Source: JACNKJ01 sp964440095 (GTDB lineage Bacteria > Krumholzibacteriota > Krumholzibacteriia > JACNKJ01). Taken from it: DNA of 38,879 nucleotides. The notes under the pieces were generated by a model that made no database searches, was not told where the DNA came from, and worked only from the letters and a program-made list of their open reading frames with translations. The DNA is taken from assembly GCA_964440095.1 (NCBI GenBank), contig CAYTPZ010000017.1, positions 1 to 38,879 of the forward strand, read 5' to 3'. How positions within the stretch are numbered: position 1 is the stretch's first letter; the number at the start of each line of letters is the position of its first letter. A program made the position numbers and the translations under genes. Positions 1-7,038 of the stretch are shown here, in pieces.

Positions 1-242
1 GCGCGCAGATCGATTGCGACTCAAGCGTGCTGGAAGCAGGTCAACGCAACAAGGCAAGCATCCCTCCGGCTCGAAGACGGACGGTACTGGCACGCGATGC
101 ACACCGCTGCCAAACCAAAGGTTGCCGATCCACCAGCTTCCTGGAAGTGCATCACATTAAATCACGCAGCCGTGGAGGGGACAATAACGAGGAAAACCTG
201 ATCACGCTTTGCGCCAGCTGTCATCGGTATCTGCATGAGTGA
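1..242 (+). CDS. HNH endonuclease, C-terminal part (5' end outside window)
   Basis: This is the C-terminal end of an HNH nuclease. The reading frame is open to the left edge (first full codon at base 3), so the GTG at 27 is probably internal. The visible 79 or so residues hold a treble-clef HNH domain: a C-x4-C pair (CQTKGC), the catalytic HH in EVHHIKSRSRGG, the downstream Asn in EENLITLC, and a closing C-x2-C (CASC) followed by HRYLHE. Residues before the domain (IDCDSS, then IPPARRRTVLARD) resemble the linker of the DUF222/13E12-type HNH proteins, a multicopy family often linked to mobile or repetitive DNA. Family membership beyond HNH is inference because the N-terminal domain is not visible. 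The TGA stop is at 240-242, and the gene is followed by gene-free repeat-rich DNA. Confidence 0.8.
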   Translation, partial: AQIDCDSSVLEAGQRNKASIPPARRRTVLARDAHRCQTKGCRSTSFLEVHHIKSRSRGGDNNEENLITLCASCHRYLHE

Positions 243-851
243 GACGGATCGCTTGCTGAAAAGGCCGGACTTGGGATGCAGCGCGGCTAGGAGAGAGGAG
301 CTGAGTCTGAGGCCCACAGGAAATCCTGAAGCGCCAAAAACCCAAGTGTAATCCCTTCGGGATGTGGCCGCTCGCGACCTCACCTCGCGCTCCGGCTCGA
401 AGACTCGCAAGTCGCGCCCTGGTGAGCCGCTTCGCTGCCCAGGCAGAACTGTACCCGGGTAAAATCGTTTACCCATGGAGATCGGAGAGACGATCCACTT
501 CCGTTTCGAGTCCGCTCGGGTGCACTCGCAAGCGGTTCTTCAATGAGCTTCGAGTTTGCTCATGCGTAAAGTGCTTGGTGCCATTTCTAGCGTCCGCGGC
601 TCAAGGTCTTGTACACGTTTACAGGGCCGCCTCGTGCGCGCAGCGACTCTTTGAGCGGCGACCTGTGAGGCGAACCGATATATCGATTATGCTGGGATGC
701 TCCTCTCGCCGAACCGGAGACGCGAGAAGAGGTCGCAAGCGCCCCTACGGGATGTGCTCGCCGGGTGTTGCCCGGCTCACAGGTTCGGCCCGCCTGAAAT
801 CAGAGCGGGCCTCGCTGAACCCGAACTGTGACTCAAATCCCATAGGAGACA
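243..851. other. Gene-free, inverted-repeat-rich region between the HNH gene and tRNA-Glu
   Basis: I see no convincing protein-coding gene here; open frames on both strands are arginine/serine-rich and have no recognisable domains. The stretch is full of short inverted repeats: ATCCC-TTC-GGGAT near 350-361, a CGCGAC/GTCGCG and CTCACC/GGTGAG pair around 374-427 that would cross like a pseudoknot, and a CGATATATCG palindrome at 676-685. Two segments (about 350-460 and 742-848) share a start of CCCT(T/A)CGGGATGT followed by a GCTCG word and later a CTCAC or GTGAG word. This suggests diverged copies of one repeat. I do not recognise it as RNase P RNA, tmRNA, a group I or II intron, or a ribosomal fragment. 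Confidence 0.5.
742..848 (-). ncRNA. Candidate structured RNA, three-way junction
   Basis: Bases 742-753 can pair with 837-848 over 12 positions, enclosing two further hairpins: 761-775 (CCGGG, 5-nt loop, CCCGG) and a long arm 778-830 (CACAG/CTGTG, TTCG/CGAA, then GCCCGC/GCGGGC). In the closing stem, two positions (743/847 and 748/842) are C-A mismatches if read on the plus strand but G-U wobbles on the minus strand. All 12 pairs therefore hold only in a minus-strand transcript. It lies just downstream, on the same strand, of tRNA-Glu and its terminator. Transcription and function are not shown, and it may instead be a repeat element. Confidence 0.35.
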
Positions 852-884
852 AAAAGACCGAAGGCTTATGCCTTCGGCCTTTTT
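852..884 (-). terminator. Bidirectional intrinsic terminator after tRNA-Glu
   Basis: A perfect 8-bp stem, CCGAAGGC / GCCTTCGG with a TTAT loop (858-877), is followed by T-rich tracts on both strands (CCTTTTTC on plus, GTCTTTTT on minus). On the minus strand it lies directly downstream of the tRNA-Glu 3' end. Confidence 0.85.
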
Positions 885-887
885 CGG

Positions 888-961
888 TATCCCCTACGGG
901 ATTTGAACCCGTGTCGCCAGGTCGAAAACCTGGTGTCCTGACCAGGCTAGACGAAGGGGAC
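888..961 (-). tRNA. tRNA-Glu (anticodon UUC)
   Basis: The minus-strand sequence folds into a complete cloverleaf of 74 nt. It has acceptor GTCCCCT/AGGGGAT (G1-U72 wobble), D arm GTC/GAC, anticodon stem CCAGG/CCTGG with loop TTTTCGA (anticodon TTC at 34-36), variable CGAC, T arm ACGGG-TTCAAAT-CCCGT, and discriminator A. The GTCCCCTTCGTCTAG start is typical of bacterial tRNA-Glu. The 3' CCA is not encoded (the next bases read CCG), so it must be added by nucleotidyltransferase. A promoter lies at 992-1020 and a terminator at 852-884. Confidence 0.97.
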
Positions 962-991
962 ATGAACCGCCGATTCTCACGGCGACGCGCC

Positions 992-1020
992 AATCTAGCA
1001 ATGGGTTCTCGAATTGTCAA
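992..1020 (-). promoter_or_regulatory. Promoter of tRNA-Glu
   Basis: On the minus strand a perfect -35 TTGACA (1015-1020) and a -10 TAGATT (992-997) are separated by exactly 17 nt. The predicted start is about 25 nt upstream of the mature tRNA. Confidence 0.85.
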
Positions 1021-1029
1021 CATGCCCGC

Positions 1030-2247
1030 TTATCGCAGAAGTACCAGTTTCTTAGAATCCGCCAGGCGGCCATTCAAGAGAAGGCGAGCCATATATACGC
1101 CTGAGGGAAGGCCCTCGGCTCGCCAGGTCATGTTGCGGGATCCTGCATCTTGATAAGCATCGATCAGGCTGGCTACGCGCCGACCGCCGAGATCGAAAAT
1201 ATCGAGCTTCACCTGAGCGGCCTGCTCCATCTCAAATTTCAAACTGACCGTAGGATTGAAGGGGTTGGGCCAAGCTGAGATCGGCAGCCGCAGACCCGGT
1301 AGCTCCGGGCTGTCGGTGGGTTCTTCAAAAGTAAGTTCCACAACTAGCGGCACATGGTCGCTTGCGTAATAAACCGCTTCGGCTACCTCGAAGGGCACCG
1401 CGTTGTTGAATCCGCCCGCGATGATCGAGGTGTTGTAGTGTTCGCCGTCGTTGGCAAAAGCTGTGTAGGTTTCGGGAAGAATTTCCAGGGCCGTTCCATC
1501 CATCCAATGCTCGCTTACGAGGATCATATCGAAGCGGTCATCCATGCCGCCGGAGGATCCGCCCTGGAAGGGGTCCAGGCGCGGGCACTGGGTGTGGATG
1601 TCCGCAAAACTCGAATTGTTGTGCCAGTAGCCGATGCGGTCGATGGGATCGTGAAGCTGCCCGTCGCCCGCCGACATGAGCAGCTCGAAGGCCGGCTCAG
1701 TGCTGTAGTAGATGTTGAAGTCGCCGGCCACGATGTAGGGCTTATCCGCAGCCAGGGCGTCCAAGTTGGCCCTGAGAATCAGACACTCGTTGTAGCGCTG
1801 AGTTCTTTCCGAACTGCCCGAGCTGGCCTTGAGATGCAGGTTGTAGAGCCGGAAGGTGTCGCCCGATTCGGGGATGGCCAGATCCCACCATTCGATATCC
1901 CGCAAAGCTGTATCGAGCCAACCCGAGTCCACCACATCCACGCACTCGTTGCGAATGATGATGACGCGGTCGGTATTGTAGCTGTCATGCCAGGGGCCCA
2001 CTTCCCATTCATCGGGATGCAAGGGATCCAAAATCAGGCTCATGAAGCTACTCACACCACTGCTGCCCAGGATTTCCTGGGCCACGATGATGTCGGGGTC
2101 CATGGCGCCGATGGCTGTCTGGAAGTAGGGGGCACGGATCGTTCCGTAACTTCCGGGGAAGTTCAGGATATTCCAGTCAACCAGGGTCAACTGTCCGCCC
2201 ATGGCCAATGTGGGGAGTAAAAGCGCCAATAAGAGCAAGCGGGTCAT
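1030..2247 (-). CDS. Secreted endonuclease/exonuclease/phosphatase-family protein with FlgD-like C-terminal sorting domain
   Basis: This is a 405-aa exported phosphodiesterase-fold protein. Residues 1-17 are a signal peptide. The EEP (DNase I-like) domain spans roughly 19-306 and shows the family metal and catalytic positions: DWNILN (Asn26), QE (Glu58), GDFN (175-178), DDRFDMILVS (236-245) and SDH (296-298). It probably cleaves phosphodiester bonds, in nucleic acid or another phosphoester, outside the cytoplasm; the substrate cannot be read from sequence. The last 85 or so residues form the PNPFNP Ig-like domain seen on type IX-style secreted proteins, ending KKLVLLR. It is a single gene, convergent with nothing nearby, and its 3' end lies just upstream of the tRNA-Glu promoter on the same strand. 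The start ATG at 2247 is directly followed by the signal peptide. Confidence 0.88.
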   Translation of the reverse strand: MTRLLLLALLLPTLAMGGQLTLVDWNILNFPGSYGTIRAPYFQTAIGAMDPDIIVAQEILGSSGVSSFMSLILDPLHPDEWEVGPWHDSYNTDRVIIIRNECVDVVDSGWLDTALRDIEWWDLAIPESGDTFRLYNLHLKASSGSSERTQRYNECLILRANLDALAADKPYIVAGDFNIYYSTEPAFELLMSAGDGQLHDPIDRIGYWHNNSSFADIHTQCPRLDPFQGGSSGGMDDRFDMILVSEHWMDGTALEILPETYTAFANDGEHYNTSIIAGGFNNAVPFEVAEAVYYASDHVPLVVELTFEEPTDSPELPGLRLPISAWPNPFNPTVSLKFEMEQAAQVKLDIFDLGGRRVASLIDAYQDAGSRNMTWRAEGLPSGVYMARLLLNGRLADSKKLVLLR

Positions 2248-2320
2248 ATTCTTATAACCTTTGAGCTTAGGGAGAACGTTAAAGGTAACACTTCAAGCAA
2301 AAAACGGCCAGTCTTTTCCT

Positions 2321-2348
2321 TTGCGCCCCGGCGAGGCTCTGCTATCTT
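2321..2348 (+). promoter_or_regulatory. Putative promoter for a leaderless PAP2 transcript
   Basis: TTGCGC (2321-2326), 16 nt, TATCTT (2343-2348). The -10 box ends only 6 nt before the ATG at 2355 and no Shine-Dalgarno sequence is present, so the mRNA would begin at or next to the start codon. Confidence 0.5.
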
Positions 2349-2354
2349 GCGCCC

Positions 2355-2954
2355 ATGTTTTTCCTGCAAGCCTGTCCCGCGTCGCCGGTGCGACGTCTCG
2401 ATCAGCAGCTTTTCTCCCTCGTCAACGGTCTCGAATTTCCCGGCTCCGACTACTTGCTGGGATGGGTGACCTGGATAGGCGATGCGGGCATTGCGGCAGT
2501 TATCGCCGTACTTGCTTTGCTCCTCTTGGATCGTCGGCGCTTCTGGTCAAACTTCCTCTTCATCGCCGGAGCACTTCTCATATCCACCCTGTTTGTGCAG
2601 CTCCTCAAAACCTGGGTGGGGCGTCCTCGGCCCCTGATCGAACTGGGGGGCATGCTGCTGGATGGAAGTCCCATGCGCGTGATGTTCAAGGAACTCACGC
2701 AGCGAGGTTTCCCCTCCGGTCACACGCAAACGGTCTTCGGTCTGGCCGCGGGATTTCACATGCTTTTCGCTCCGCGGCTCAGGTGGCTCTATTTCATCGC
2801 CCTTTGGGTGGGCGTCAGTCGCATGTACGTGGGCGCACATTTCCCGCTGGACATTCTCGCCGGCGGGCTACTCGGTGTGCTGGGCGTCGACCTCATGGCA
2901 AAAATCTGGCGGCCCGCGCAGCTGCGCGTCAAATCTCCCGAGGCTGAATCTTGA
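2355..2954 (+). CDS. PAP2-family membrane phosphatase
   Basis: A 199-aa integral-membrane lipid phosphatase of the type 2 phosphatidic acid phosphatase family. All three signature blocks are present: K-x4-GRPRP (Lys85 to Pro93), PSGH (120-123) and SR-x5-H-x3-D (Ser155-Arg156, His162, Asp166). Hydrophobic segments near 36-58, 64-84, 122-138, 144-156 and 164-182 give a polytopic protein. Likely substrates are undecaprenyl pyrophosphate or a phospholipid. The stop codon overlaps the TTG start of the downstream GT39 glycosyltransferase by 4 nt (TTGA), so the two are translationally coupled. An undecaprenyl-phosphate recycling or lipid A-type modification partnership is therefore plausible but inferred. 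No ribosome-binding site precedes the ATG. Confidence 0.92.
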   Translation: MFFLQACPASPVRRLDQQLFSLVNGLEFPGSDYLLGWVTWIGDAGIAAVIAVLALLLLDRRRFWSNFLFIAGALLISTLFVQLLKTWVGRPRPLIELGGMLLDGSPMRVMFKELTQRGFPSGHTQTVFGLAAGFHMLFAPRLRWLYFIALWVGVSRMYVGAHFPLDILAGGLLGVLGVDLMAKIWRPAQLRVKSPEAES

Positions 2955-4561
2955 ATCCGCTCACGGCAAGATTAACGGTTCTGGCTCTGGCTCTCCTGGC
3001 GGCCATGCCCTTCCTGGGCTCCGTACATCTTTTCGATTGGGATGAGATCAACTTTGCCCAGGCGTCCCGGGAGATGCTCGAACGCGGCGATTTCCTGCAG
3101 GTGACCATTGCTGGCGAGCCCTTCTACGAGAAACCGCCGCTCTACTTCTGGTTGCAGTCTCTGAGCATCTCGATTTTCGGTGACAATGAAGCTGCAGCGC
3201 GCCTGCCCAGTGCTGCGGCCACGGTACTCACGGCGCTCCTGCTTTTCGGCACCGGTCTCCGCCTCAAGGATGCTTTCTTCGGCCTGGCCTGGGCGGCCTT
3301 CTATCTGGGCAGTCTCTTGCCCCTGGTGACCGGCCGCATGGGAATCATCGATCCGGTATTCAATCTGTTCATCGCCGCAGGGCTTCTGGCCCTCTTCAAT
3401 ATGGATCGAGACCGCCGCCCCTCGCGCCTATTAGCTCTGGGAGCAGGCATCGCCATGGGCCTGGCCGTCCTGGCCAAAGGGCCACTGGGTCTGGGCATAC
3501 CCCTGGCGATTTTCTTCATCTACCGCCTGATGGGGCGCGATGGACGCATTCTTTGGAGCCTCTGGTTGCTGGTGCTGGCGGGAGTTGTTCTGAGCGCGGC
3601 CACATGGTTCCTCCTTGAAACCTGGGCCCACGGCTTCGATTTCGTCTGGGAATTCCTGGTCTACCAAGTAAGGCTGCTTCGTACTGGCGACGCGGGACAC
3701 TCGGGTTTCCCGGGTTACGAACTCGTGATCTTTCTCTTCGGCTGTTTCCCGCTGTCGGCTTTCGCCATCCGCGGCTTTTTCCGCCGCGCCGAGGGCCCGC
3801 GCAGCCAGCGCTTCCAGCGCTTGGCCCGAGTTTGGCTGGTTTTCATCATCGTGCTCTTCGCACTGGTGCGCACCAAGATCCCGCACTACACCAGCCTCAC
3901 CTATATGCCCGCCGCCTTCCTGGCCGCCATAGAACTGGACGCGCTTCGCCTTCGCCCGCGCCCCTCGCGTACCAGCCGCTGGCTCTGGGGTATTACTGGC
4001 ACGGTGGTGGCGCTGCCGCTTCTGCTTCTGCCCTGGCTCATGCGCCACCGCGATCTCTGGCTGGACAAGGTGGACGATCCATTCGCACAGGCCAATCTCA
4101 GTCTGCCCATAGCGTGGCCCTGGTGGACCTTCCTGCCCGGCGCCCTGCTGGCGACCAGCCTCGTGCTGGCGGCCATCCTCACGCGGCGCGGGCGCTGGCT
4201 GACGGCCATCCGCATGCAGCTGACGGCGGTGGGGCTCATGGTTGTGCTGGCCTGGCCCACGCTCCTGCCCAAGATCGAGGCCCACTCCCAGGGCGGCGCT
4301 ATCGCCTTGTACGAGAGCCTTGAGGATCAACCGGTGGACCTCAGCATCGCCGGATTCAAGAGCTACGCGCATCTTTACTACCTGGGCCGCAAGGCCTGGA
4401 CGGCCATGGACGATCCCGGACAGGCGCGCCTGGCGACTCCGGGTGACCGGCCTCTGTACATTGTGGCTCCCCTGCATCGTTTGGATGAAGTGGGCGAGCG
4501 TTATCCATCACGGGAAATTCGGCGGGAGGGTGGCTTTGTCCTGCTGGAACGCGTCTGGTAA
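2951..4561 (+). CDS. ArnT-like GT39 glycosyltransferase
   Basis: A 536-aa multi-spanning inner-membrane glycosyltransferase of the GT39/ArnT (PMT) superfamily. These enzymes move a sugar from a polyprenyl-phosphate donor to a lipid or protein acceptor on the periplasmic face. The first periplasmic loop carries the characteristic acidic pair in DWDEINFAQ (Asp31, Glu32), followed by a YEKPPLYFW segment typical of the family. About ten to twelve hydrophobic helices follow, and a C-terminal soluble part of about 90 residues begins near 445. The start is TTG at 2951, inside the TTGA overlap with the PAP2 stop. No Shine-Dalgarno of its own is obvious, so reinitiation is likely. The exact donor and acceptor cannot be told; 4-amino-4-deoxyarabinose transfer is only one option. 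Confidence 0.88.
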   Translation: MNPLTARLTVLALALLAAMPFLGSVHLFDWDEINFAQASREMLERGDFLQVTIAGEPFYEKPPLYFWLQSLSISIFGDNEAAARLPSAAATVLTALLLFGTGLRLKDAFFGLAWAAFYLGSLLPLVTGRMGIIDPVFNLFIAAGLLALFNMDRDRRPSRLLALGAGIAMGLAVLAKGPLGLGIPLAIFFIYRLMGRDGRILWSLWLLVLAGVVLSAATWFLLETWAHGFDFVWEFLVYQVRLLRTGDAGHSGFPGYELVIFLFGCFPLSAFAIRGFFRRAEGPRSQRFQRLARVWLVFIIVLFALVRTKIPHYTSLTYMPAAFLAAIELDALRLRPRPSRTSRWLWGITGTVVALPLLLLPWLMRHRDLWLDKVDDPFAQANLSLPIAWPWWTFLPGALLATSLVLAAILTRRGRWLTAIRMQLTAVGLMVVLAWPTLLPKIEAHSQGGAIALYESLEDQPVDLSIAGFKSYAHLYYLGRKAWTAMDDPGQARLATPGDRPLYIVAPLHRLDEVGERYPSREIRREGGFVLLERVW

Positions 4562-4641
4562 GTCTTGCGGGGGCATTGCCCTGGAACTACTTTCTTTAGC
4601 GCCTTGAACAAACCCAACAATCGTAGTCGAGAGGAGTGACC

Positions 4642-5757
4642 GTGGCTTACAAGATCGCATGGATGCCCGGAGATGGCGTTGGTAACGACGTGATGGAAGG
4701 GGCCCGCCTGGTGCTGGACGCCCTGAAACTGGATGCCGATTACACGCATGCGGACATCGGATGGGAATTCTGGCGGAGCGAGGGCAACCCGCTTCCGGAT
4801 CGTACCCTCGATATTCTGAAGGCTTCGGATGCTTCACTCTTCGGCGCGATTACGAGCAAGCCGGCTTCAGAAGCCGAAAAGGAACTGCCTGCCGAACTGC
4901 AGGGCAAGGGTCACACCTACTTCAGTCCCATCGTTCGTTTGCGTCAGGAATTCAATCTGCACACGAACCTGCGGCCCTGCAAAGCCTATCCCGGCAATCC
5001 TTTGAATTACAAAGAGGGCATCGATCTGGTGGTCTTCCGTGAGAACACTGAAGGTCTTTACACAGGTATCGAAGCCCATCCCGTGCCCGACGATCTCTTC
5101 GACAAACTGGCCGAGCACGCCCCCAAGGCCAACCGCTTCCGCGACACTCCTCGCGACGAGATGGCCATCACCACGCGTCTGGTCACCAAGAAGGGCTGCG
5201 AGTCCATCACGCGTCAGGCTTTCGAGTTCGCCAAGAAGTACGGCCGCAAATCCGTGACTCTCGTCGAGAAGCCCAACGTGCTGCGTCAGACTGGCGGTCT
5301 GTTCACGCGCGTGGCCCGCGAAGTGGCCAAGGACTATCCGGGAATTCCCCTTTGGGAAACCAACATCGACGCCATGGCCATGTGGCTTGTGAAAAACCCG
5401 GATAACTACGATGTGCTCGTGGCCGGAAACATGTTCGGCGATATCATCAGCGACCTGGCCGCCCAGCTGGTCGGCGGTCTTGGATTCGCCGCCAGTGGAA
5501 ACATCGGCGACAATTTCGCCGTCTTCGAGCCCACCCACGGCAGTGCGCCCAAGTATGCGGGCCAGTACAAGGTCAACCCCATGGCCATGCTGCTGTCGGC
5601 CAAGATGATGCTCGATTTCCTGGGCGAGGTAGAACTGGGCGAGAAGCTCGAAAGTGCTATCGCCACGGTCATCGCAGAAGGCAGCTACCGCACCTACGAC
5701 ATGGGCGGCGGAAGCACCACCTTGGAAGTGGCGGAAGAAGTGGCGAGGAAGCTATAG
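4642..5757 (+). CDS. NAD-type isocitrate dehydrogenase (isocitrate/isopropylmalate dehydrogenase family)
   Basis: Oxidatively decarboxylates isocitrate to 2-oxoglutarate, by family and residue match. The protein is about 371 aa. The diagnostic substrate-binding helix reads SPIVRLRQEFNLHTNLRP: its Ser and two Arg sit at +0, +6 and +16, exactly the spacing of Ser113, Arg119 and Arg129 in E. coli Icd. The isopropylmalate enzyme lacks the serine. FRENTEGLYTGIE gives the catalytic Tyr region, and GDIISDLAAQLVGG supplies the metal-binding Asp residues. EPTHGSAPKYAG is the NAD-binding loop; lack of an Icd-type NADP Lys/Tyr pair suggests NAD, an inference. I chose GTG 4642 over GTG 4636 because the Shine-Dalgarno GAGGAG (4631-4636) would otherwise overlap the start. 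It belongs with aconitase-like, citrate lyase and malic enzyme genes further along. Confidence 0.9.
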   Translation: MAYKIAWMPGDGVGNDVMEGARLVLDALKLDADYTHADIGWEFWRSEGNPLPDRTLDILKASDASLFGAITSKPASEAEKELPAELQGKGHTYFSPIVRLRQEFNLHTNLRPCKAYPGNPLNYKEGIDLVVFRENTEGLYTGIEAHPVPDDLFDKLAEHAPKANRFRDTPRDEMAITTRLVTKKGCESITRQAFEFAKKYGRKSVTLVEKPNVLRQTGGLFTRVAREVAKDYPGIPLWETNIDAMAMWLVKNPDNYDVLVAGNMFGDIISDLAAQLVGGLGFAASGNIGDNFAVFEPTHGSAPKYAGQYKVNPMAMLLSAKMMLDFLGEVELGEKLESAIATVIAEGSYRTYDMGGGSTTLEVAEEVARKL

Positions 5758-5763
5758 AAGCGT

Positions 5764-5791
5764 CGCCAGTCTCGAGTCACCAGTCTCCAGA
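5764..5791. repeat. Heptanucleotide array, left arm (4 units)
   Basis: Four in-phase 7-mers start 7 nt after the isocitrate dehydrogenase stop: CGCCAGT, CTCGAGT, CACCAGT, CTCCAGA. Read on the other strand they match the array at 5859-5886 at 23 of 28 positions, making an imperfect 28-nt inverted repeat around a terminator and promoter. Confidence 0.75.
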
Positions 5792-5819
5792 ACGGGATCC
5801 TTCGGGGTCCCGTTTCTAT
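5791..5819 (+). terminator. Intrinsic terminator of isocitrate dehydrogenase gene
   Basis: A 10-bp stem AACGGGATCC / GGGTCCCGTT with a TTCG loop (one G-T pair) is followed by TCTATTT. It lies between the two inverted heptamer arrays. Confidence 0.85.
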
Positions 5820-5826
5820 TTGCAGC

Positions 5827-5855
5827 TTCATGTGCATGGAAGGCTCTGCTAGTCT
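5827..5855 (+). promoter_or_regulatory. Putative promoter of the queuosine mannosyltransferase-like gene
   Basis: TTCATG (5827-5832), 17 nt, TAGTCT (5850-5855). The predicted start is near 5862, so the leader would consist almost entirely of the heptamer array at 5859-5886. Confidence 0.5.
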
Positions 5856-5858
5856 GTT

Positions 5859-5886
5859 TCTCGTGACTGGAGACCGGAGACTGGCG
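5859..5886. repeat. Heptanucleotide array, right arm, in the 5' leader
   Basis: Units TCTCGTG, ACTGGAG, ACCGGAG, ACTGGCG end one base before the ATG at 5888. The GGAG inside the third unit is the only Shine-Dalgarno-like sequence before this gene, so the repeat seems to supply its ribosome-binding site. Confidence 0.75.
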
Positions 5887-5887
5887 A

Positions 5888-6958
5888 ATGAAACCCTGGA
5901 TCATTCTCGAACCCTACTATGGCGGATCCCACCGATCATTGGTGGATGGCCTGTGCCGAAACTTGGGCTTGGATCTGGAGCTCTGGACACTTCCGCCACG
6001 CAAGTGGAAGTGGCGCATGCGCGGAGCCGCACCCGTATTCGCCGAACGTTGGCATGCTGAGCGCCCCGATGTGGCCGGCATCTTCACCAGCTCCCTGCTC
6101 AACGTGGCCGAGCTTCGTGGCCTATTGCCCACCGAGGCCAGGAACCTGCCCATCACGCTATACTTCCATGAAAACCAATTGAACTACCCGGTTCGCGTGG
6201 ACGACTTCCGCGACTATCACTATGGCTGGATCAATATCCTCAGCGCACTGGCAGCCGACCGATTGCTCTGGAACTCCACCTACAATCGCGATTCGTTTTT
6301 TAGCGCACTTCCCGGTTTCATTTCCAGGATGCCCGACCATCGACCCGCTGGGGTGATCGAAAAGCTTCAGGCCAAATCGCAAATCCTACCTGTTCCCATT
6401 ACACCTGGGCCGCCAATCGATGCAGCGCAGAATGAAACGTGCCGTATCCTTTGGAATCATCGATGGGAGCACGACAAGGGGCCCGAGGAGTTTTTCAATG
6501 CTCTCATGAAGCTTCAAGACGAAGGTCTCGAGTTTGAACTCGCGGTACTTGGAGAAAAGTTCTCGGATGTGCCGAAGGTTTTTTCTGAATCCAAGGAAGC
6601 ACTTGCCTCGAAAATCCGTCGGTGGGGCTTTGTGGAAAGTCTCGATGAATATCGGGAAGAACTGGCAAGGACTGACCTCGTCGTGTCCACGGCGCAACAT
6701 GAGTTTCAAGGGCTCTCGGTGCTTGAAGCCGCCGCTGGGGGAGCGCGTCCCCTGCTGCCTGATGCCCTGGCCTATCCGGAAATCTGGCCGAGTGATTTCT
6801 TATACGAACCCGGACGTCTTCTCAGTGCCCTGCGCGACTGTATTAAGAATTGGCCAAGGGCTTCCGACCCAAGGCCACGTAACATTGCCCTCACCTATTC
6901 GTGGGAAGCTCTGACGCCTGCCTGGCGCGGTCAATTCGTTGATCTACCCAAAATCTGA
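5888..6958 (+). CDS. tRNA-queuosine alpha-mannosyltransferase-like protein (DUF3524, GTDC1 family)
   Basis: A 356-aa GT-B-fold glycosyltransferase. The N-terminal DUF3524 block is clear: EPYYGGSH (8-15), WTLPPRKWKWRMRG (33-46), TSSLLN (68-72) and YFHENQLNYP (92-101). A GT4-like C-terminal half follows with WNHRWEHDKGPEEFF (189-203) and a GLSVLEAAAGGARPLLPDALAYPE donor-nucleotide block near the end, its Glu being the usual GT4 residue. The animal member of this family mannosylates queuosine in tRNA-Asp using GDP-mannose. The bacterial protein may do the same or act on a related acceptor, an inference. No queuosine synthesis gene is in the window. It is expressed as a single gene between a terminator and the CotH gene. 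Confidence 0.85.
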   Translation: MKPWIILEPYYGGSHRSLVDGLCRNLGLDLELWTLPPRKWKWRMRGAAPVFAERWHAERPDVAGIFTSSLLNVAELRGLLPTEARNLPITLYFHENQLNYPVRVDDFRDYHYGWINILSALAADRLLWNSTYNRDSFFSALPGFISRMPDHRPAGVIEKLQAKSQILPVPITPGPPIDAAQNETCRILWNHRWEHDKGPEEFFNALMKLQDEGLEFELAVLGEKFSDVPKVFSESKEALASKIRRWGFVESLDEYREELARTDLVVSTAQHEFQGLSVLEAAAGGARPLLPDALAYPEIWPSDFLYEPGRLLSALRDCIKNWPRASDPRPRNIALTYSWEALTPAWRGQFVDLPKI

Positions 6959-6985
6959 GACTCGCTTCAACACCTGTATCTATGG

Positions 6986-6991
6986 TAGAAT
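6986..6991 (+). promoter_or_regulatory. -10-like box for the CotH surface protein gene
   Basis: TAGAAT within GGTAGAATTG. The same GGTAGAATTG string occurs upstream of the Omp28-like gene on the minus strand (near 19568-19577). I see no convincing -35 at either site. Confidence 0.35.
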
Positions 6992-7038
6992 TGTAGCCTT
7001 CCATAAGCGATTGATCCTGTACTCGGGCAAGGCGGGCC

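Noticed and set aside
243..850. RNase P RNA, tmRNA or group II intron
   Set aside because: I looked for the GAAAGTCC, ACAGAA, tmRNA tRNA-like ends and domain V hairpin and did not find them on either strand.
745..1023. Minus-strand open frame across tRNA-Glu
   Set aside because: It is the tRNA itself and its promoter read as protein.
362..1153. Long plus-strand open frame across the gene-free region
   Set aside because: It runs antisense through tRNA-Glu and its terminator, has no domain and is arginine/serine-rich; no Shine-Dalgarno.
1354..2220. Long plus-strand frame opposite the endonuclease-family gene
   Set aside because: Antisense to a gene with signal peptide and clear catalytic motifs; no family match.
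3431..4477. 348-codon minus-strand frame opposite the GT39 gene
   Set aside because: Composition shadow (Gln/Arg/His/Gly-rich) of a GC-rich membrane protein gene.
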